This document shows, one piece after another, positions 6,468 to 9,910 of a stretch of DNA of 9,910 nt. The notes below the pieces were generated by a model. It was not told where the DNA came from. It saw only the letters and a list, made by a program, of their open reading frames with translations, and searched no databases. Position 1 is the stretch's first letter. Each line of letters opens with the position of its first letter. The stretch is from contig CAMLDY010000094.1 of assembly GCA_946478895.1 (NCBI GenBank), positions 1 through 9,910 of the forward strand, written 5' to 3'. The position numbers and the translations under genes are program-made. Source of the stretch: an uncultured Gemmatimonadota bacterium (lineage in GTDB: Bacteria; Gemmatimonadota; Gemmatimonadetes; Gemmatimonadales; Gemmatimonadaceae).

Positions 6468-7603
6468 TTCCCGCCAGGTGCGAGTGATCCGACCTTGGCC
6501 TCGAGGCCGGCGATCAGCTCGTCGAAAGATTTCTGAAAGCTCGCGATCCCGTCGACCAGAAGCTTGTCGGTGACATCCTTCACCGATATTCCGGCAGCCT
6601 CGACTTCTTTCAGCAGGCCCTCCGCAGCAGAGACTTTCTTGTCGACCGTTTTTTCGACGGCGCCGTGATCGCGGAATGCGTCAATGGTTGCGGGCGGCAT
6701 CGTGTTGACCGTGTCCGGCCCGATCAGCTCTTCGACGTACATCACATCGCGATACTCCGGGTTTTTGGTGCTGGTGCTGGCCCAGAGTGGACGCTGGAGC
6801 CGCGCGCCTTTCTTCGCGAGCGCATCCCAGCGGGGCCCGCTGAATTTCTGCCGGAACAGACGGTAGGCGAGTTTCGCGTTTGCGATCGCGGCGCGACCCT
6901 TGAGCATCTTCAAACGATCCTTCTCCGCCGGCTGCGCCTTCGCAATGAGCGCGTCGAGGCGCTTGTCGATTTCGGTATCGACTCTGCTCACGAAGAAGCT
7001 GGCGACCGAGGCAATGCCATCGATCGGCTGGTTGGCGGCGATACGATCTTCCAGTCCGGCCATGTACGCGTCGATGACGCGCTCGTGGGCCTCGAGAGCG
7101 AAGAGCAGCGTAATGTTCACGTTGACTCCGCGCGCGGTGAGCTTCCGGACCGCGATCGCTCCCTCGGCGGTGCCTGGCACCTTGACCATGACGTTGGGAC
7201 GGTCGACCGTCTTCCAGAGCCGCAGCGCTTCCTCAACAGTGGCGTCGGCACTGTGCGAAACACCCGGCGAGACCTCGATCGACACATAACCGTCGTTGCC
7301 GCGCGTCGAGCTGAAGACGCCGGCGAAATGATCGCACGCGTCGCGGACGTCGGTGGTCTCGAGCATCTCGAAAAGCTGCCAGGTGGTCAATCCCTGGTCT
7401 TCCCCTTCCGCGATCTGTTCGTCGTAAGCGTTGCTGGATGCAAGCGCCTTCTGAAAGATCGTTGGATTGGAAGTCATTCCGGTGAGCGCGTCCTCACGAA
7501 TCCTGCGATCGAGCTCACCGTCATGCAGGATCCGGCGATCAATGCTGTCGAGCCAGATCGACTGGCCGACATCATGAAGTTGCTGAAGTCGATTGTTTGG
7601 CAT
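6464..7603 (-). CDS. tal: Transaldolase (Tal)
   Basis: Transaldolase moves a dihydroxyacetone unit between sugar phosphates in the non-oxidative pentose phosphate pathway. At 379 residues this resembles the longer bacterial type found, for example, in actinobacteria. Signature 1 is TGMTSNPTIF (41-50). The Schiff-base Lys is K141 in VMVKVPGTAEG, and ASFFVSRVDTEID (201-213), LWASTSTKNP (273-282) and DTVNTMP (297-303) are typical later blocks. I chose the ATG at 7603-7601 because GAGGGG lies 7 nt upstream and the encoded MPNNRLQQLHDVGQSIWLD matches the family. An ATG two codons earlier (7609) and a TTG at 7621 are alternatives. It is the first gene of the operon and overlaps pyk by four bases. 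Some bacteria carry Tal fused to glucose-6-phosphate isomerase; here they are separate genes in one operon. Confidence 0.96.
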   Translation of the reverse strand: MPNNRLQQLHDVGQSIWLDSIDRRILHDGELDRRIREDALTGMTSNPTIFQKALASSNAYDEQIAEGEDQGLTTWQLFEMLETTDVRDACDHFAGVFSSTRGNDGYVSIEVSPGVSHSADATVEEALRLWKTVDRPNVMVKVPGTAEGAIAVRKLTARGVNVNITLLFALEAHERVIDAYMAGLEDRIAANQPIDGIASVASFFVSRVDTEIDKRLDALIAKAQPAEKDRLKMLKGRAAIANAKLAYRLFRQKFSGPRWDALAKKGARLQRPLWASTSTKNPEYRDVMYVEELIGPDTVNTMPPATIDAFRDHGAVEKTVDKKVSAAEGLLKEVEAAGISVKDVTDKLLVDGIASFQKSFDELIAGLEAKVGSLAPGGK

Positions 7604-7610
7604 CGTCATC

Positions 7611-7616
7611 CCCCTC
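7611..7616 (-). promoter_or_regulatory. Ribosome binding site of tal
   Basis: GAGGGG on the minus strand lies 7 nt before the ATG at 7603, which selects this ATG over the one at 7609, where the purine run would touch the start codon. Confidence 0.6.
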
Positions 7617-7633
7617 TTCAATTCTAACTCTCT

Positions 7634-7667
7634 CGCCGCGCTCGCGCTTCTCCCTGCGTGCGCGGCG
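7634..7667. repeat. GC-rich inverted repeat in divergent region
   Basis: CGCCGCGC (7634-7641) is the exact reverse complement of GCGCGGCG (7660-7667), with an 18-nt spacer. It is centred near 7650, about where a -35 region for tal would lie, so it could be an operator or a hairpin. In DNA this GC-rich, chance remains a fair alternative. Confidence 0.35.
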
Positions 7668-7690
7668 GAAAATTTGCTGCAGAACGCGCC

Positions 7691-8338
7691 ATGAGACCAC
7701 GCCGGATTTTCCTGCTCTCGCCTGCCAGCTGCGGCGGAAAACGTGCTGCCCTGTTATTCAATGAACGGGCCGAATTCGACGTCGCCACGCGAGTGCGTGG
7801 TCGGGATGGAGCGCCGCTGGGTGATGTCTTCAGCTTCCTGAGCGGCCTTTATTTCAGGGGAAAGCTCACCTACGCCCGGGCCTTCGAGAATCCTCCGCCT
7901 CGTCGCGCACCGGGAATTCACGTAATCACCCCCACCGACGGGCTCTTGTCACCGCAGACGCGGGTAACCCTCAAGGACATCGAACGGTTCGGAGCGGTGC
8001 CGATCGACGCCGAGGAAGCGCGGTACCGGATCCCTCTCGAGAGGGATGCCAACCAGCTTGCAGAAACGATCGGCGCAAAATGCGAAGTAGTACTGCTCGG
8101 CTCGGTGGCCACGGGGAAATACGTAGACGTGCTGGAGCCGATTTTCGGAACCCGTCTGGTATTCCCAAAGGAGTTCGTCGGCCATGGCGACATGGCGAGG
8201 GGCGGTCTGCTACTGCAGCGCGCTGAATCCGGGGAAGAGCTCGATTACATCCCGGTGGCGCATCCAACACGGCTCGGAATCCGGCCGACAAAAAAGGCGC
8301 GCGCCGAGTTCGACGCGCGCCTTGGAGCAAATCCCTAG
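7691..8338 (+). CDS. Uncharacterised soluble protein (215 aa)
   Basis: I do not recognise a named family. The protein looks real: codon use resembles its neighbours, and it contains strongly patterned blocks such as RIFLLSPASCGGKRAALL (5-22), PLGDVFSFLSGLYFRGKL (42-59), VITPTDGLL (78-86), EVVLLGSVATGKYVDVL (132-148) and LVFPKEFVGHGDMARGGLL (156-174). Repeated Gly-rich turns after hydrophobic strands suggest an alpha/beta enzyme fold, possibly with a nucleotide or phosphate ligand, but no catalytic motif can be assigned. There is no signal peptide or membrane segment. ATG at 7691 is preferred because RIFLLSP follows at once; an in-frame GTG at 7658 would add 11 residues, and neither has a clear ribosome binding site. 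It is divergent from the tal operon and converges on the DUF2911 gene, sharing a CTAG at the stops. Its 3' end contains the terminator hairpin of the opposing gene. Confidence 0.8.
   Translation: MRPRRIFLLSPASCGGKRAALLFNERAEFDVATRVRGRDGAPLGDVFSFLSGLYFRGKLTYARAFENPPPRRAPGIHVITPTDGLLSPQTRVTLKDIERFGAVPIDAEEARYRIPLERDANQLAETIGAKCEVVLLGSVATGKYVDVLEPIFGTRLVFPKEFVGHGDMARGGLLLQRAESGEELDYIPVAHPTRLGIRPTKKARAEFDARLGANP
8290..8323 (-). terminator. Intrinsic terminator of the DUF2911 unit
   Basis: On the minus strand a perfect 10-bp stem (8323-8314 with 8303-8294, AAGGCGCGCG paired with CGCGCGCCTT) encloses a 10-nt loop and runs into six T residues (8295-8290). It begins 12 nt after the DUF2911 stop. It lies wholly inside the C-terminal codons of the opposing plus-strand gene. 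In the plus direction the hairpin has no T-run, so it should act on one strand only. Confidence 0.8.
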
Positions 8339-8985
8339 CGGCCGACCCGCCAGTCGGTCGAGAGCTCCGTATTTCCCCACGCGAGCTTGAGAACACCGTG
8401 CGGGAAGGTCTTCGAGGGAGGAGCTTCCACCGCCGGGATGAGCCAGAAGGTTAGGCTTTCCATTGGCTCCGACAGCGTACGCTGTTTCAGGTCGATTCGG
8501 GCGAAATCCTTCGACGGGTCGTAGTCGGTGCCCCACTGCAGGACCTCTTTGCTAACGACGAGTTTCCATCCAGTCCTGGTCGGCAGTGAAAAAAGACTGT
8601 AGATCCCGCGCGGAATGAAGACATTGCCGATTGTCATGTCGACTTCGGCGGTGAGCTGGGTCGCCATGTTGGCGCCGGTGCGCCAGACACTGTCCCACGG
8701 CACGACACCAGGCATTCCAATGACGTTGCGGCCGCGCAGATGGGGCTGACCGTAATCGATCGCAATGCGTGCGGGACCAGCGAGATTGAGCGCTCCGAAC
8801 CAGCCACCCTCACCCCAGCGGCTATCGATGAGCACCTGAACGGTCGCGCGGGTGCTCGCCGTCGCCCTGGGAATGCGCGGAGCTGGTTGGGCAGGCGCAG
8901 CCGCGGGAGCTGCGGCGGGCGGCTGCTGGGCGCCCAGCGGCAAGGCGACCAACGATAACGCAGCCGCCCAGTTGGCGATTCGCAT
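8335..8985 (-). CDS. Exported DUF2911 protein
   Basis: This 216-residue protein has a probable Sec signal peptide: a short positive start (MRIAN), a hydrophobic stretch at 6-18 and a likely cleavage site after LGA (19). An Ala/Pro-rich linker follows (about 22-38). The rest matches the DUF2911 pattern: IAIDYGQPHLRGR (74-86), VPWDSVWRTGANMAT (95-109), the strand around DMTIG (116-120), IPRGIYSLFSLP (124-135) and W140-KLVV. DUF2911 proteins are common in Bacteroidota and Gemmatimonadota; their function is unknown. No lipobox cysteine is present, so the protein is probably periplasmic or released. It begins 2 nt after the stop of the 63-residue gene, with a purine-rich GAGGGA about 10 nt upstream that could serve as its ribosome binding site. 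The stop shares CTAG with the opposing gene. Confidence 0.88.
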   Translation of the reverse strand: MRIANWAAALSLVALPLGAQQPPAAAPAAAPAQPAPRIPRATASTRATVQVLIDSRWGEGGWFGALNLAGPARIAIDYGQPHLRGRNVIGMPGVVPWDSVWRTGANMATQLTAEVDMTIGNVFIPRGIYSLFSLPTRTGWKLVVSKEVLQWGTDYDPSKDFARIDLKQRTLSEPMESLTFWLIPAVEAPPSKTFPHGVLKLAWGNTELSTDWRVGR

Positions 8986-8987
8986 TG

Positions 8988-9179
8988 CTAGAAATCCCTC
9001 TTCTTCATCTCGGAGAAAAACTTCTTCGACTCTTCGCGAGCCTTGATTGTCTCTTCGTCAGTGGGATCGTCGGGAAGATTCTGATCGTACTTCTTTCCGA
9101 AGCCCTTGGGGACCTTGGAATTGGTCCCGCTCTTGGCGGCGTTCCTTTTGGCCAGTGCCAGGAGTTTGCGGTCGTCCAT
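8988..9179 (-). CDS. Small charged hypothetical protein (63 aa)
   Basis: This small gene encodes 63 residues dominated by Lys, Arg, Asp and Glu. The N-terminal half is basic (DRKLLALAKRNAAKSG, KVPKGFGKKYD), a short acidic Pro-containing segment follows (NLPDDPTDEE), and the C-terminus looks helical and amphipathic (KAREESKKFFSEMKKRDF). I do not recognise the family. The ATG at 9179 is preferred over an in-frame upstream start near 9278, because AAGGA lies about 10 nt upstream and the longer reading would run across a TATAAT promoter element. The downstream DUF2911 gene starts 2 nt after its stop, so the two are almost certainly cotranscribed and translationally coupled. No membrane segment, signal or metal-binding cluster is visible. 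A nucleic-acid-associated or accessory role is possible but cannot be supported. Confidence 0.7.
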   Translation of the reverse strand: MDDRKLLALAKRNAAKSGTNSKVPKGFGKKYDQNLPDDPTDEETIKAREESKKFFSEMKKRDF

Positions 9180-9269
9180 GCTGCGGGTATCCTTGGAGGG
9201 GGTGCTAAAAGGAAGGAATGAAGCCGAGGAAAGGCAAGAGCGACTATCCCGGATTTCACCGATGCCACC

Positions 9270-9275
9270 ATTATA
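9270..9275 (-). promoter_or_regulatory. TATAAT -10 box for the 63-aa/DUF2911 unit
   Basis: A perfect TATAAT reads on the minus strand at 9275-9270 within the 130-nt divergent region 9180-9309. No good TTGACA is present; TGTTAA (9296-9291) lies at 15 nt spacing and is a weak candidate -35. Transcription from about 9263 would give an untranslated leader of roughly 84 nt. Nothing equally convincing was found towards the DUF2721 gene. Confidence 0.5.
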
Positions 9276-9309
9276 CACCCATGGACGCCCTTAACAGCTC
9301 GACCCTTTG

Positions 9310-9852
9310 ATGGCCGCATTCCCCGACGCAGTCTCCGTCCTGTCGGCGATGATCACGCCGGCGGTGCTGATATCAGCGTGCGGGTCGCTGATCATCGCGA
9401 CGTCGGACAGGCTTAACAAGGCGGTGACACGGACGAGAGAGATCTCCGCGGCCTTGATGCCGCGGTCGTCGGACCAGCGCTCTGACCCCCGGGAGGAAGA
9501 GCGCCGGATGCTGTTCGTGCAGCTCGATTTCGCGACGACCCGCTCGCGGCTGCTGCAGCGCGCGCTGTCGCGGCTGTACGGGGCGCTCGGATTCTTCGTC
9601 GGCACCAGCGTGGCGGTCGGGCTCGTCGCAATCACAAGCTCCCACTTTACCTTCCTGCCCGTCGCGTTGGGCCTCGCCGGTGCAGCCCTGCTCCTTTACG
9701 CCGCGTTTCTACTCGTGAAGGAATCGCGTTTCGCGTTGGCGGCGGTCAACGAAGAGATGGACTTCGCCTGGAAGCTCGGGAAGGAGCACGGGCCGCCGGA
9801 TCTCGTCGAGCGGGGGATCAGGAGGGCGAGGTGGTTCGGCCGGGTGAAGTAG
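9310..9852 (+). CDS. DUF2721 family membrane protein
   Basis: This is a 180-residue integral membrane protein. The N-terminal block VSVLSAMITPAVLISACGSL (8-27) followed by TSDRLNKAVTRTREI is characteristic of DUF2721, a family of unknown function. Three membrane segments are visible at about 10-30, 90-109 and 115-136. Between the first and second is a charged, probably helical cytoplasmic region (about 35-85) with a DPREEERR stretch. The C-terminal 40 residues are charged and amphipathic. ATG at 9310 is taken as the start; a TTG at 9307 directly before it is possible. Neither has a good ribosome binding site, so exact initiation is uncertain. It diverges from the small gene at 9179 across a 130-nt intergenic region and is followed by a stem-loop. 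Confidence 0.88.
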   Translation: MAAFPDAVSVLSAMITPAVLISACGSLIIATSDRLNKAVTRTREISAALMPRSSDQRSDPREEERRMLFVQLDFATTRSRLLQRALSRLYGALGFFVGTSVAVGLVAITSSHFTFLPVALGLAGAALLLYAAFLLVKESRFALAAVNEEMDFAWKLGKEHGPPDLVERGIRRARWFGRVK

Positions 9853-9885
9853 CCCGTCTGTCGCTACAACTGCAACAGAACGGGC
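9852..9885 (+). terminator. Stem-loop after the DUF2721 gene
   Basis: GCCCGT (9852-9857) pairs with ACGGGC (9880-9885) and CTGT (9858-9861) with ACAG (9875-9878), with one bulged A and a 13-nt loop. It starts at the last base of the DUF2721 stop codon. No T-run follows, so it may be a weak or Rho-assisted terminator, or only a 3'-end stabilising structure. Confidence 0.35.
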
Positions 9886-9910
9886 GGGAGGCGTCTGGGA
9901 TCAGGCGCCT

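Larger units (their letters stand above)
1..7603 (-). other. Seven-gene sugar-metabolism and signalling operon
   Basis: Order of transcription is tal, pyk, PhnP-like MBL, pgi, class II aldolase, DHp-like protein, sigma-54 regulator. Junctions seen are GTGA (tal/pyk), CTGA (pyk/MBL), TGATG (MBL/pgi), a 48-nt gap (pgi/aldolase), GTGACTGA (aldolase/DHp) and TGA-A-ATG (DHp/regulator). I saw no terminator-like hairpin with a T-run at any junction. A single transcript is therefore likely, although a further promoter within pgi or its 48-nt gap cannot be excluded. Confidence 0.8.
7604..7690. promoter_or_regulatory. Divergent intergenic region between tal and 7691 gene
   Basis: This 87-nt region should hold promoters for the tal operon (minus) and the 7691 gene (plus). 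Towards tal, TAGAAT at 7626-7621 resembles a -10 box, but no convincing -35 lies 16-18 nt upstream, and it would give a very short leader. No clear promoter was seen towards the plus-strand gene. A GC-rich inverted repeat occupies the middle. No sigma-54 GG-N10-GC element was found. Confidence 0.4.

Noticed and set aside
6665..7627. 320-codon open frame on the plus strand opposite transaldolase
   Set aside because: It mirrors the tal coding frame, shows no protein family pattern and has no ribosome binding site; it is a GC-driven shadow.
7668..7693. Possible sigma-54 promoter towards tal (TGGCGCG followed by GCAGC)
   Set aside because: Spacing between the GG and the next GC is 8 or 11 nt, not the required 10, and TTGC is absent.
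9180..9278. N-terminal extension of the 63-residue protein starting at 9278
   Set aside because: The added residues have no protein-like pattern and the start overlaps the TATAAT box; the ATG at 9179 has an AAGGA upstream.
9886..9910. AGGCG and CGCCT arms near the right edge
   Set aside because: A 5-bp stem in GC-rich DNA at a window boundary is too short to call.

Overview
The window is a dense, GC-rich (roughly 60-65% by eye) bacterial chromosome segment with no RNA genes, mobile elements or CRISPR. Lineage can only be guessed. The mix of an exported Ala/Pro-linker DUF2911 protein, a DUF2721 membrane protein, a long class II aldolase and a sigma-54 response regulator at the end of a sugar-metabolism operon would suit Gemmatimonadota or a neighbouring phylum. 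That is inference, not proof.

Region 1 (1-7603, all minus strand) looks like one long operon. Read 5' to 3' it runs: transaldolase (tal), pyruvate kinase (pyk), a PhnP-like metallo-beta-lactamase-fold phosphodiesterase, glucose-6-phosphate isomerase (pgi), a long class II aldolase (probably fructose-bisphosphate aldolase), a 150-residue protein with a histidine-kinase H-box but no ATPase domain, and a sigma-54-dependent response regulator cut off by the left edge. Five of the six junctions overlap or are 1 nt apart (GTGA, CTGA, TGATG, GTGACTGA, TGA-A-ATG). Only pgi-aldolase has a gap, of 48 nt. Central carbon enzymes are therefore physically linked to what looks like an incomplete phosphorelay.

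Region 2 (7604-7690) is a short divergent intergenic region with a GC-rich inverted repeat and a weak -10-like box towards tal.

Region 3 (7691-8338, plus strand) is a conserved-looking but unrecognised soluble protein. It converges with region 4 (8335-9179, minus strand), a two-gene unit encoding a 63-residue charged protein and an exported DUF2911 protein. The stops of the converging genes share one CTAG, and the DUF2911 unit appears to end at an intrinsic terminator lying inside the opposing gene.

Region 5 (9180-9309) is a divergent intergenic region with a TATAAT box towards the 63-residue gene. It is followed by a DUF2721 membrane protein (9310-9852, plus strand) and a stem-loop at the right edge.

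The points most worth following up are the DHp-only phosphotransfer-like protein between the aldolase and the sigma-54 regulator, the apparent CTG start that restores the zinc-binding N-terminus of the MBL enzyme, and the terminator embedded in a coding region.
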